Shown here piece by piece: positions 40,672 to 49,612 of a DNA stretch of 64,000 nt. Within the stretch, counting starts at the first letter, position 1, and each line of letters starts with the position of its first letter. The notes under the pieces are model-generated. The model saw only the letters and a list, made by a program, of their open reading frames with translations. It searched no databases and was not told the origin of the DNA. Origin of the DNA: Candidatus Poribacteria bacterium (GTDB taxonomy: Bacteria; Poribacteria; WGA-4E; WGA-3G); the NCBI GenBank assembly GCA_012270865.1, contig JAAXHL010000063.1:59429-123428 (forward strand), in the 5' to 3' direction. The translations under genes and the position numbers were made by a program.

Positions 40672-42753
40672 TTAATTTCCTTCAACGTCTATTACACTAA
40701 GAATATTCCTAAGCAGTTCTGCCTTAGCCATTATACCTCTGAAACGTCCAACTTCTTCTCCATCTTGAAATACAATATAAGCCGGGTGTCCTGATCTAAG
40801 AAGTTGATGTTTTTCACTTGTTATTGGATTGGTGAACAAATTCAATTTAGCGACGATAAACGTGTTCTTGTTCTCTAACGCAATTTCGGCGACAACTGGC
40901 GCCATTCTTTCACAGAACGGTCACCCATCCTTATAGGACTCGACCACGACCGGAAGCTTAGACGCAAGGACGACAGTATCAAAGTCCGCATCGGTGACTT
41001 CAATAGGGATGCCGTCATAAGCACTGGCGGTGGTGAAAGCAATATTGATCTCCGTCTCGTTGCCAGCAGCGTCTTTAACTGTTCCAGCAATAACGTATTT
41101 GGTTTCTGGATCAAGTTCTTTGCCCGCGACGAGTTCAAGCGTCGCTGTGTCGCCTTCAACGGTCCCTTTCCATCCGACATCTGCGCCTGCTTCGGTTTGC
41201 AGTGCGATGGTGCCGGTTACGTCTTCATTGAACTCAATTTCAATTAATGCGCTGCCGTTAATCGCTTCAGCGTCAACGCTTTTATCGCCATCACTGACGG
41301 TTCCACCGGTGATTGAGGGCCCCTCCGTATCCGGTTCGGCGACCGTGTAGGTGAACGTTAGACTGCCATCCGACCAAGCGATCGTCAATTCGAGGTCGCC
41401 GGGTGTGAAAGGACCGGTGATTGTGACCGTATTTCCATCGGTTGTGGCAGTACCTGTATTGACTGTAACATCCTCTGGCGGATTGTCGAACATGACGGTG
41501 ATGCTACCGTCCACGGCAAGCAGCGTGTTGATGGTCGGTTCAATGTTAAGGAATGCGACAAGCGGTCTGATGGTATAAGAGAGTGTTTCGGTTCCATCTA
41601 TCCAAGTGATCTTCAATTCGAGGTCGCCGGGTGTGAAAGGACCGGTGATTGTGACCGTATTTCCATCCGTTATGGCAACCCCTGCGCTGACGGTAAGGTC
41701 GGTTGGTGGATTGTCGAAAGTCAGTGTGATGCTATCGTTCGTGGTAATGACCACACCGCTCTCCGGATCCGCGCCGACAAATGCGACAAAGGGTCTGACG
41801 GTATAGGAGAGTGTTTCGGTTCCATCTTCCCAAGTGGTTGTCAGTTCGAGGTCACCGGGTGTGAAGGGACCTGTGATTGTGACCGTATTTCCATCCGTTG
41901 TGGCAGTCCCTTCGCTGACGGTAACACCCGTTGGTGGATTGTCGAAAGTTAGTGTGATGCTATCGTTCGTGGTGATGACCACACCGCTTTCCGGATCCGC
42001 GCTAACAAATGCAGCGAGTGGTCTGATGGTATAGGAGAGTGTTTCGGTTCCATCTTCCCAAGTGATCGTTAACGCAAGGTCACCGGGTGTAAAGGGACCT
42101 GTGATATTGACCGTGCTTCCATAGGTTATGGCAACACCCTCGCTGACGGTAACACCCGTTGGTGGATTATCGAAAGTCAGTGTAATGCTATCGTTTGTGG
42201 TGATGACCACACCGCTTTCCGGATCGGCACCGACGAATGTGGCAAACGGTCTGACGGTATAGGAGAGTGTTTCGGTTCCATCTTCCCAAGTGATTGTCAG
42301 TTCGAGGGCACCGGGTGTGAAGGGACCTGTAATTGTGACCGTGTTTCCATCGGTTGTGGCAGTCCCTGTGCTAACGGTAACGTCGGTTGGTGGATTGTCG
42401 AAAGTCAGCGTGATACTATCGTTTGTGGTGATGACCACACTGCTTTCCGGATCCGCGCTGACAAATGTAACGGGTGGTCTGACGGTTTCACCAAAACGGC
42501 TTGCAACGAGTACCAAGTCGAGAATGTTGACAGTACCATCCTCGTTGATATCTGGGTTAATGGGCATATCTTCGGTAGGTGTTTCACCGAAGTACGAGGC
42601 GACCAGCACCAGATCGAGGATGTTTATTATCCCGTCGCTGTTGACATCGGCTGCCCGCAAGGTCTTAATATCTGTCTCTGCTTGCGCGTAGCTTACCGTC
42701 GAGGCGAGGAGTGCTAAAATGAGTATTAGCAACGAACAGGTCAATTTTTTCAT
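40672..42753 (-). CDS. Secreted dockerin/Ig-repeat/thioredoxin protein, predicted selenoprotein (UxxC)
   Basis: Read with the TGA at 40921-40923 as selenocysteine, 693 residues. A signal peptide (1-25); dockerin pair at 36-88 (DVNSDGIINILDL, DINEDGTVNILDL); five 76-residue Ig-like repeats with ITTNDSITLTFDNPP and TITGPFTPG, to about residue 477; a Big_5-type domain (VSDGDKSVDAEAING to INIAFTTAS); then thioredoxin with VVVESYKDG, U611-P-F-C614, MAPVV five residues on, and SGHPAYIVF. The TGA is at the first CxxC Cys and the frame stays open beyond it. Start ATG 42753 follows AAAGGAACATCGC. Probably an extracellular redox protein; its cohesin-like partner is unknown. Confidence 0.75.
40888..40903 (-). 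promoter_or_regulatory. Possible weak SECIS-like hairpin after the second in-frame TGA
   Basis: GGCG (nt 18-21 after TGA) pairs with CGCC (30-33) around an 8-nt loop CCAGUUGU. Distance fits bacterial SECIS rules, but no G is in the first two loop positions, so support is weaker than for the paralogue. Confidence 0.3.
41346..42475 (-). repeat. Five tandem 228-bp coding repeats
   Basis: Near-identical units recur at a 228-bp period; for example the GTTTCGGTTCCATC block recurs at about 41587, 41815, 42043 and 42271. Each unit encodes one 76-residue Ig-like repeat. High nucleotide identity implies recent expansion or gene conversion. Confidence 0.85.
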
Positions 42754-42817
42754 GCGATGTTCCTTTGCTGCTGTTTCTTGTAGCAGCACGTAAGATATAG
42801 CACTTTGTGAGGAGATG

Positions 42818-43867
42818 CTAAACTGTCCTTGTATTATTATTTTTATTTTCACCGTGCCATTCGCGAACGGCTTCTGGGATGGCTTGAAGGTTTTCAATGG
42901 TTGTTTGAAGTGGGATTGCGCATTCTGGTCCTATCAGTGGAACTCCCGCTTCCAAGTTTTTTAGGACTTCTGCTTTAACGTCTTCGGGTTCTTTGGCGAA
43001 CAGTGTTTCGGGGTTATTAATATTTCCGATGAGTGCGATCCGTTTTTTCACGATGTCCATGGACTCTTCCGGTTCGTTTTTGGAATCGTAATGGAAGGCT
43101 GCCATCCCGGTCTGTGCGATGTATTCCATCCGGTCAACGGTGCGTCCACAGATATGGAGTATGAGCGGGATCGGAATACGGTCAACAAATTCGATGTGAA
43201 GGTCTCGTAGATAGCGTTGGTAGTATTCTCCGCTGACAAGGTCGCCTGTAGCGTGGTCGGGGAGCGTCAGTGCGTCTGCGCCGGCTTCAATCTGTGCGAC
43301 ACCGAATTGGACAGTCGCTTCCTTCATCCGATCGAGTGCGAGTTTCGTTTTACCCGGGTCGTCGAGCGACAGCAAGAGGAAGGGTTCGACCCCAAAGCAG
43401 TGGTAGCCAAGCGACCAGGGTCCCATCGTCTTTCCGATGACAGCCACTTCGTCGCCGTATTCTTTTTTCAAGATTTTAATCGCTTCGAGGACACATTGCG
43501 TATCAGGATGTGTTAGGAAGTCGTTTGGGATAACGATGTCATCGACATCCTCCCAGATCGGTTCCCGCATTTTTACGGTGGGCCAGTTATCCTTCTGTTC
43601 CCATTGGATTTTGCATCCGAGTGCGCTGGATTCTTGGATAATCGTGAAGACCGGCATGATGGTGTCGAAGCCGAGTTCGGTGTATCCGGTAGCGGCGAGA
43701 CGTGCCATTAATTCGGGTTCTCGGTTGGCTTGTGGGAAAGGTGCGTCCACCAGGTCCATCAGTTCGACGGTAGCGACGGAGGTCGGATTGCAGACAGGCG
43801 TACGGTCGGTCGGTTGGTTTCGGAGTGCGGCGAGTACGCGTTCACGACTCGTCATTGCGTTTTGCAT
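42818..43867 (-). CDS. Uroporphyrinogen decarboxylase-family methyltransferase (MtaA/MtbA-like)
   Basis: A 349-residue TIM-barrel protein. The zinc site of corrinoid:thiol methyltransferases is present: H238-x-C240 in LILHICGRT and Cys316 in IGPECAIP; true HemE lacks these. Other features are TSRERVLAALRNQPTDRTPV at the N-terminus and MGPWSLGYHCFGVEPFLLL. It likely transfers methyl groups between a corrinoid protein and a thiol or folate-type acceptor. No corrinoid protein gene is adjacent. GAGGAGGC precedes the ATG. It is 26 bp after the gene ending at 43893. Confidence 0.88.
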   Translation of the reverse strand: MQNAMTSRERVLAALRNQPTDRTPVCNPTSVATVELMDLVDAPFPQANREPELMARLAATGYTELGFDTIMPVFTIIQESSALGCKIQWEQKDNWPTVKMREPIWEDVDDIVIPNDFLTHPDTQCVLEAIKILKKEYGDEVAVIGKTMGPWSLGYHCFGVEPFLLLSLDDPGKTKLALDRMKEATVQFGVAQIEAGADALTLPDHATGDLVSGEYYQRYLRDLHIEFVDRIPIPLILHICGRTVDRMEYIAQTGMAAFHYDSKNEPEESMDIVKKRIALIGNINNPETLFAKEPEDVKAEVLKNLEAGVPLIGPECAIPLQTTIENLQAIPEAVREWHGENKNNNTRTV

Positions 43868-43892
43868 CTTTAGCCTCCTCTATGTCTGTTGG

Positions 43893-44540
43893 CTATGTCT
43901 GTTGACTGGGGGCACTGAGTACACCGCGCGTGGCTTCCATCTCTGCTTCACGCAAGACGACTCTGACGTTCGGTGCCCGCGTCAGCAGGAGTCCGACGAG
44001 TGCGTCGTGCGACTGTTGACAAGCAAAAGCAACGGTGTCTCTGTTGTCGGTTTCGACAGTCTCCATTTCACCCAATTTCGCCAAGCCGGCGGCGATTGAG
44101 GAGACGCGCCGCGCTGCGCCTCTCCCTTCACCTTCCGCTGTAACGCGATAGACACCTTTTCCCATGGAATCAACTGTAATCATGAGTTGCGATTTTTTAT
44201 CCAAGATATTTAAGGGACGCGGTTCAGCGGGTTCGCCTGGTGCGAGTTTACACGCTTCGAGAAAGACGCGCCGACACGCCGCTTCGTGTGCGCTGTTACA
44301 CGGGAAATGCAGCAGACCGTCGGCGTTTTTCAGCATCCCACCAAGCACTTGCATCGCTGCGGCTACGGTTTCGATCCTCTCAGCAGCACCGGAGATATGA
44401 CTGTAGGTATGCACGAGGAAGACGGGCGCGTTGTTCCCGTGATCTGTATTCTGACGGTAGAGTCCGATACTGATGTCATTGAAGTGGGGGTCCATCGGGA
44501 CGAGTTCGATGCGTCTGCCGATGTCAACAACGCTTCGCAT
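43893..44540 (-). CDS. Uncharacterised protein, probably co-operonic
   Basis: The start is set at ATG 44540 with AAGGAATCACTT upstream, about 215 residues. A soluble alpha/beta protein; visible segments are PVFLVHTYSHISGAAERIE, LHFPCNSAHEAACRRVFLEA and GVYRVTAEGEGRGAARRV. The two Cys in FPCNSAHEAACRR could bind a metal. No family recognised. Sits between the beta-lactamase-like gene (22 bp) and the UroD-family gene (25 bp), which suggests one operon. Confidence 0.65.
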   Translation of the reverse strand: MRSVVDIGRRIELVPMDPHFNDISIGLYRQNTDHGNNAPVFLVHTYSHISGAAERIETVAAAMQVLGGMLKNADGLLHFPCNSAHEAACRRVFLEACKLAPGEPAEPRPLNILDKKSQLMITVDSMGKGVYRVTAEGEGRGAARRVSSIAAGLAKLGEMETVETDNRDTVAFACQQSHDALVGLLLTRAPNVRVVLREAEMEATRGVLSAPSQQT

Positions 44541-44562
44541 AAGTGATTCCTTAGGAGATTGG

Positions 44563-45498
44563 CTAATTACGCCGTGTAAGTCTGCCGCCATAGTGATTTT
44601 CGTAGATGTACTTATACGCCTTTTCGGAGAGTCTGCGTAAGATGTTGGCACGCCGGTTCTTCCAACTGTAAAAGGATTCCCACCGGTTACCGTTCGTTTT
44701 CGTTCTATCCTCCATCAGTCCAATGAAGATGTAGGGACGCGACCGCCCTTGCGGGTCTTTTAGCACCAACACGCCGCCATCTCCTACCAGCCCATAGACG
44801 GTTCCGGTTTTGTTGTAGACCTCTACATAAGCGGGGATATAGGTCTGTTTGAAGATATAGTCCCCGTTTTTGAGTTTGAAGTACCACTTCATTTTATCGG
44901 AATGAGGGAGTCTATTCTGCCACAACCGCAAGAAGAATGTGCTCAGGTCGCGAGCGGAGGTCATATTTTTATATGTCCGTCCACCGTAAGGGATGTATTC
45001 GACAATCCGCGTCTGCTTGAAATATGGGTAATTAGTTTTCAATATTCGGCTCACGCGTGCCGGTCCACCGAGCAGTCGAATAAAATAGTTCGTAGACGGA
45101 TTTGAGCTTCTATGTATCATTGCCCTGAGGTGCCCTCTGTTATGATCGGTGTGGCTTTGCCGTCCATATTTGACTTCGTGGAAATAAGCGAGCATAACAA
45201 AGTTCTTAATGATCGAAGCTGCCATCATCTGCCGATCTTCGTTGATGGACACCAGTTTTGTACTTTTTGAAATGTCGTAGACGACGAAACTGGTGCGATC
45301 AGATGACGCGAGACGTTTCCGATCGCGTTGGTTCCTGATGTAGTGTTCAAAATCTGCTTCGAGCTGCGAATCTATCGTACTCTGGAATTTACTCGGGATA
45401 TTACGATAGGTCGACGCTGACGAACCATATACTGGCAGCAGGAGTGCGATACTACAAGATATGAGGAATGTAAATAACTTTGTTCTGCCCCTTAACAT
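44563..45498 (-). CDS. Class A beta-lactamase-like serine hydrolase
   Basis: A 311-residue protein with a signal peptide (cleavage near SSAST, about 28). Catalytic motifs are S95-I-I-K98 in AASIIKNF, S131-S-N133 (or S135-T-N137) in HRSSNPSTN, and K230-T-G232 in VYNKTGTVYG. The fold is that of class A beta-lactamases and related carboxypeptidases/peptidoglycan hydrolases. No clear Glu166 omega-loop motif was recognised, so penicillin hydrolysis is not assured. It may act on cell wall or peptides. GAAAGGAC upstream. Confidence 0.85.
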   Translation of the reverse strand: MLRGRTKLFTFLISCSIALLLPVYGSSASTYRNIPSKFQSTIDSQLEADFEHYIRNQRDRKRLASSDRTSFVVYDISKSTKLVSINEDRQMMAASIIKNFVMLAYFHEVKYGRQSHTDHNRGHLRAMIHRSSNPSTNYFIRLLGGPARVSRILKTNYPYFKQTRIVEYIPYGGRTYKNMTSARDLSTFFLRLWQNRLPHSDKMKWYFKLKNGDYIFKQTYIPAYVEVYNKTGTVYGLVGDGGVLVLKDPQGRSRPYIFIGLMEDRTKTNGNRWESFYSWKNRRANILRRLSEKAYKYIYENHYGGRLTRRN

Positions 45499-45586
45499 CT
45501 TATTGTCCTTTCTGTTTCTGGTTTTTTATCCGCAACGATGCAGAGGGAATATTGTAAAAATGTGAGAAATAATTCGGAAGATCGGA

Positions 45587-47131
45587 TCATTCCGATCCAC
45601 TATCGGTTTTCGTGTTGACTGTTGGCAGTTGATAGCAGGCCGCCTCACGGCTATTGCGGACAAGTAGATAGTCCCCGGCGAGTGCGGGAGTGTTCCATGA
45701 TTTACCTGTTAATGCCTTAAAGCGTGCGTGTTCAATATGGCGTTCTGGGTTCGGTTCAACGAGAACAACGTCACCCGATTCGGTGGTCACCAGCAGCACA
45801 TCCGAGATCAGCAAGGTCTGACCGTGCCCGTACCTGCCACGTTTCCATTGGCGTGTGCCGTCTTTTGGGTTTATACACGCGAAAATCCCGTCGTCAAGAC
45901 CGTACAGATAGCCTTCGTAATAGATGATATTGGTAAATTTTGCCTTGAGACTTATCGTTTCCCATACAATGGAAACGTCAAATTCACCTGTCGGGTTACG
46001 CGATAGTTGGTAAAGTTTAGCACCCGCACCGTAGCCTGTTGAGGCGAGGAGCGTATCATCAGAAATCGGGACTGGCTGCGCGACGCATTCGGCATAAGAT
46101 TCTACCCACGGTTGTTTCCACAGAAGTTCACCCGTGAGCGGTTTATGTGCGGTGATTAACCCTTGATTGAAAAGCACGATCTGTTGGGTGTCTAACAGCG
46201 TTGTCGCGAGTGGCGAACTATATCCGCTTTTTGTTCGGTAGCCTGTCCAAACGATGTCGCCTGTGTCTTTGTGGTATGCGACTGCGCCACCGGCACTAAC
46301 GATAACAAGTTCGTCGAAAACGAGTGGCGAAGTACTGATCCCCCAAGGTGGCGGTTCGGCTTTATTCTCTTCAAAAGTATGGGTTGTCCAGAGTTGTTCA
46401 CCTGTTTCAAAGTCTAAACAGTTGAGAATTCCGGTTGCGCCGACAGTGTAAACCCTGTTCCCTGAGATCGTCGGTGTGGCGCGCGGTCCGAGTCCTGCGG
46501 GCGGCGAACTATAGCGTGCTTGATCTTTATGGCTCCACTTGACTTCACCGGTGTACAGGTCATAACAGACGATTTTCTCCGAGTCGCCGTCCTGTTCCTG
46601 CGTGATTGCGGAATCGCCGACGACTGCGAAACCTGACCAGCCTGCACCGATAGGTTGCCGCCAGATGAGTTTCGGTGGATATGTGTCCCAATCACGATTT
46701 AGTTGGATACCGGTTACGACTCCGTTTCGGTGGTGTCCGAGGAATTGTGGGTAGTCGGTCGCGGATAGTTGTAATGTAGAGGTTTCGTCTATATCCTGTC
46801 GGAAGGTGGTCGGTTCGCCGCGCCACCGCCATTCAAACATCGGGATGAGGTCGCCGCTGAAACCTTTGAACCGGAATGCGATGATAATGAAAAGTCCCAA
46901 AAGGATGATTGCGGTAAGCGCAGTGAGTTTGTGTCGCCATTCTAAACGCGAGAAACAGAGTAGCCACAAAATTCCCAGACCGGTTGTGACAATAACAACC
47001 GTGGTTGTCCAGAGTACCTTGTCTTGACGATGACCCGCGTCCGAAATCTGTATGACAAAAAGACTTATGATAGCAAGGATAATGATTACGAACAGGAGCC
47101 ACCAGCGAATCGGTTTTTGTATTCGCGCCAC
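45587..47131 (-). CDS. PQQ-like beta-propeller membrane protein
   Basis: A 514-residue protein with GTG start and AAGGAATCC upstream. Three N-terminal helices (to about residue 100) are followed by an outer beta-propeller with repeated DxxTGEVKW-, DFETGEQLWTTHT, DKDTGDIVWTGY, PLTGELLWKQPW and PKDGTRQWKRG. These PQQ-type repeats are common in PQQ dehydrogenases and BamB-like proteins; no catalytic residues are evident. Probably a scaffold or sensor with its propeller in the periplasm. Confidence 0.85.
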   Translation of the reverse strand: MARIQKPIRWWLLFVIIILAIISLFVIQISDAGHRQDKVLWTTTVVIVTTGLGILWLLCFSRLEWRHKLTALTAIILLGLFIIIAFRFKGFSGDLIPMFEWRWRGEPTTFRQDIDETSTLQLSATDYPQFLGHHRNGVVTGIQLNRDWDTYPPKLIWRQPIGAGWSGFAVVGDSAITQEQDGDSEKIVCYDLYTGEVKWSHKDQARYSSPPAGLGPRATPTISGNRVYTVGATGILNCLDFETGEQLWTTHTFEENKAEPPPWGISTSPLVFDELVIVSAGGAVAYHKDTGDIVWTGYRTKSGYSSPLATTLLDTQQIVLFNQGLITAHKPLTGELLWKQPWVESYAECVAQPVPISDDTLLASTGYGAGAKLYQLSRNPTGEFDVSIVWETISLKAKFTNIIYYEGYLYGLDDGIFACINPKDGTRQWKRGRYGHGQTLLISDVLLVTTESGDVVLVEPNPERHIEHARFKALTGKSWNTPALAGDYLLVRNSREAACYQLPTVNTKTDSGSE

Positions 47132-47265
47132 TATGCGGATTCCTTTTTTTCACAACAAAGCGTAAGTGTACATCTAAATAGAAGTGTTTTACACCATCTT
47201 ATGACTATAATAGTCGTTTTTATGGGAATTTGTCAAGTTAAAATTTGAAATTTTTGATTGTGGCG

Positions 47266-47358
47266 TATCGCGAGCAAAACTCGCTCCTACCATGGCACGT
47301 ATCGCGAGCAAAACTCGCTCCTACAATATCACCTATCGCGAGCAAAACTCGCTCCTAC
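47266..47358. repeat. Three hairpin repeats TATCGCGAGCAAAACTCGCT-CCTAC, period 34
   Basis: Copies at 47266-47290, 47300-47324 and 47334-47358 are identical. Each has the stem GCGAG/CTCGC around CAAAA. The intervening 9-bp spacers differ (CATGGCACG, AATATCACC). Confidence 0.9.
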
Positions 47359-47482
47359 CTAATTGACTTGGAAAGTTCAGTGAAGATTTTCTACGTGAAA
47401 TGTATCTAAAGGGGTAAATATTTGACATAAATCTTTCGGTTGATCTGGAATTACGAGTTTCTGAGATTCATGTACTGAAACC

Positions 47483-47511
47483 TTGAAAAATATTGAACGT
47501 TATGATAAAAT
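47483..47511 (+). promoter_or_regulatory. Sigma70 promoter of the SDR gene
   Basis: TTGAAA, a 17-nt spacer and TAAAAT, about 56 nt before the ATG. Confidence 0.6.
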
Positions 47512-47567
47512 AGTAATATCCGAAAGAAATAAAATGAAAATAAAATTGCGTGATTCGGGAGGGAAGG

Positions 47568-48341
47568 ATGCGTTTTGAGAGCCGGGTTGTCTTTGTAACA
47601 GGCGGCGGCGGACCGTTAGGTATCGGCAGAGCCGCGTGTTTAGCGTTCGCACGTGAAGGCGCATCCGTAGTCGTTGCTGGCGGTAGGAGTGCAGATGCTG
47701 TTGCCGCAGAAATACACGCCGAAGGTGGACAAGCGATCGCTGTGCCGTTGGATGTTACGGTGCCGCAACAGGTTCAAGCAGCAGTAGACACCGCGATGGC
47801 TGCTTTTGGACGGATTGATATCCTATTCAATAACGCTGGTATCCTCGGACCCCAGACGTTGTTTGAAATAACGCCAGAGCAGTTTGACACGGTTATGGCG
47901 GTTAATGTTAAGGGGTGTCTACTCTGTGCGCAGGCGGTCGCGAAGCTTATGATTGAACACGGCATACGCGGACGTATCATCAACAATTCGTCTATCTATG
48001 CTGAGGAATCGCACACCGGCGTACTGAGTTATTGTGTCAGTAAGGCTGCACTAAATAGGCTCACACGGAGCCTGGCACTTGAACTTCGACATCACGGCAT
48101 CACAGTCAATGCTGTTGCACCCGGTGGTGGTGCCCCGACCGGTATGAACGCATCACAAAATATCCCTAAAGATAACACACTACCTGATTTGCCGACTGCT
48201 CCGACGGATGCGCCGCCACTTGAACGGCGTGCGACTGTATGGGACTATATCGGTGCAGTTTTGTTCCTCGCTTCTGACGAAGCTGCTTATATTAGTGGTG
48301 ATATTATAACTGTTGACGGTGGGGCTGTCTCACGTCGATGA
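47568..48341 (+). CDS. Short-chain dehydrogenase/reductase
   Basis: The start is set at ATG 47568 after GGGAGGGAAGG, 257 residues. Classical SDR: TGGGGPLGIGRA (NAD site, 11-22), NNAG at 88-91, catalytic Ser141/142, Y155-x-x-x-K159 in SYCVSKAAL, and the C-terminal GDIITVDGG. An insertion at about 185-215 (SQNIPKDNTLPDLPTAPTDA) is longer than usual. Substrate unknown. It is 20 bp before the PGPGW protein gene. Confidence 0.93.
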   Translation: MRFESRVVFVTGGGGPLGIGRAACLAFAREGASVVVAGGRSADAVAAEIHAEGGQAIAVPLDVTVPQQVQAAVDTAMAAFGRIDILFNNAGILGPQTLFEITPEQFDTVMAVNVKGCLLCAQAVAKLMIEHGIRGRIINNSSIYAEESHTGVLSYCVSKAALNRLTRSLALELRHHGITVNAVAPGGGAPTGMNASQNIPKDNTLPDLPTAPTDAPPLERRATVWDYIGAVLFLASDEAAYISGDIITVDGGAVSRR

Positions 48342-48360
48342 GTTATAGAGGAGAATCTTC

Positions 48361-48795
48361 TTGTCGTTCGTTGATACTTTAAAAGCTTTCTGTTTTACTA
48401 TCTTTGGGTGGATTAAAACACACGGTACACTGCTCGGTATTCTTTCCGTTGGAAGTTGGGTTGGCAGTATTCTCTTTTGCACATTGGCAATCATCTATTT
48501 ACCTCTCGATTATTTTTCATCGAACAAACGAGAGTATCGTGTCCAACAACCTGTTTTACGGGGGTTCCTGTTTTGCGTGAAAAACCTGCTTGCCGTGGTT
48601 CTTATCCTTGTTGGCATCGCAATGCTACCGCTTCCTGGGCAAGGGATTTTGACAATACTCATGGGTATTGTTATCAGTGATCTTCCGGGAAAACGGAGGT
48701 TGCAACGTTGGCTTATCGGTTTACCCGCAGTTTTACCAAGTATGAACCGTGTGCGTACGCGTTTCAGACGACCCCCGATTATTTTAGACGAGTGA
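48361..48795 (+). CDS. PGPGW-type small transmembrane protein
   Basis: 144 residues from TTG 48361, with GGAGAATCTTC upstream. Two or three helices; the signature PLPGQGILTILMGIVISDLPGK resembles the PGPGW motif (here PLPGQG). Probably an inner-membrane protein. Function unknown. Follows the SDR gene closely and is likely co-transcribed. Confidence 0.75.
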   Translation: MSFVDTLKAFCFTIFGWIKTHGTLLGILSVGSWVGSILFCTLAIIYLPLDYFSSNKREYRVQQPVLRGFLFCVKNLLAVVLILVGIAMLPLPGQGILTILMGIVISDLPGKRRLQRWLIGLPAVLPSMNRVRTRFRRPPIILDE

Positions 48796-48821
48796 GTAAC
48801 GCCGCGCGCCTATCTCGGGCA

Positions 48822-48842
48822 GGCGAGGTATACAACTTCGCC
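48822..48842. repeat. Palindromic element GGCGAGGT...ACTTCGCC
   Basis: Imperfect stem GGCGAGGT/ACTTCGCC between two convergent genes. A diverged member of the GGCGGGGTTACAAACCCCGCC family by layout and size. Confidence 0.5.
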
Positions 48843-48881
48843 GTGTCCATCTGATTCGTATTGTCCACCCGTTGAGATTTC

Positions 48882-49592
48882 TTAGCGCGGAAAGAATTGC
48901 TTATGGATTTCCAATAAACGTTGGAGTTCTGCGATAGGTTTTTCGGCATCATCGACGCGTAAGTCGATGTAGCGGTCGTTGAAACCGCCGTAGCCGCTAT
49001 TTTCTTGCACGACGAGCAAGGCAGCGGACTGCTGCCCGCGTGTATCGCCGCCCTTTTCTTGCCCAGCGAAGAGTGCCGCCATTAATTTATCTGCGAGTTC
49101 GCCTTCCGTCTCTTCAAACGCTTTCCCCATCGCTTTGACAACAGCTTCACCGGCGAGGATATTGCCTTGTGCGGTGTAGTGTTTCCCAGAAACGGCACCC
49201 GCCCATGCGTTACATTCGTCGCCAGTGTAGTTCGCGACGTTGCCTTTCGCATCGACGATACCGACCTGCCGCGTCGCGCGTCCCGGATCGTCAGCGATGA
49301 GGCGTTCCAAAGTCTGTTCTGCAGAGAGTCCGCTTTTGAGCAGTTTTAAGCCGTTCGGTCCATAAGTCGTATTTGCCCAAGATTGGGTTGCGATGGCACC
49401 GACACCGGCTTCAGCCCACGGGACAACCGCGCCAACGGCGAAAAATTTCGATTGCACGGCGATACCGAGTTGACCGGTTTCCGCGTCGTATCCGACAATC
49501 GAAAACGTCGCAACGGGTGGCACAATAGGGTTTTCAGTCGGTTGGTTAAGATCAGAGAGGTGGAGTAAAAGGCTTAAGGGTATGACAAGCAT
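48882..49592 (-). CDS. DUF1028 family (Ntn-hydrolase-like) protein
   Basis: A 236-residue protein; N-terminus may be a signal peptide. The DUF1028 core starts ATFSIVGYDAETGQLGIAVQ, then KFFAVGAVVPWAEAGVGAIA, QSWANTTYG, GRATRQVGIVD and YTAQGNILAGEAVV. The family is Ntn-hydrolase-like and often found next to aminohydrolase genes; activity unknown. GGAGACATAGCAG upstream. It is 20 bp after hisD. Confidence 0.88.
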   Translation of the reverse strand: MLVIPLSLLLHLSDLNQPTENPIVPPVATFSIVGYDAETGQLGIAVQSKFFAVGAVVPWAEAGVGAIATQSWANTTYGPNGLKLLKSGLSAEQTLERLIADDPGRATRQVGIVDAKGNVANYTGDECNAWAGAVSGKHYTAQGNILAGEAVVKAMGKAFEETEGELADKLMAALFAGQEKGGDTRGQQSAALLVVQENSGYGGFNDRYIDLRVDDAEKPIAELQRLLEIHKQFFPR

Positions 49593-49612
49593 CTGCTATG
49601 TCTCCTAAGTTT

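Larger units (their letters stand above)
47132..47567. other. Intergenic region with hairpin array and promoter
   Basis: Divergent spacer. It holds three 25-bp hairpin repeats at 47266-47358 and a sigma70 promoter at 47483-47511. No gene seen. Confidence 0.7.

Noticed and set aside
39886..42753. Ordinary nonsense mutations or a UGA-to-Trp genetic code as explanation of the in-frame TGAs
   Set aside because: Many genes here end at TGA at family-typical lengths, so the code is standard. Two unrelated nonsense mutations at the same active-site residue with intact downstream domains are improbable.
43437..44099. Plus-strand 220-codon ORF
   Set aside because: Antisense to the methyltransferase and its upstream neighbour; no family features.
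47266..47358. CRISPR array
   Set aside because: Three 25-bp repeats with 9-bp spacers; spacers are far too short.
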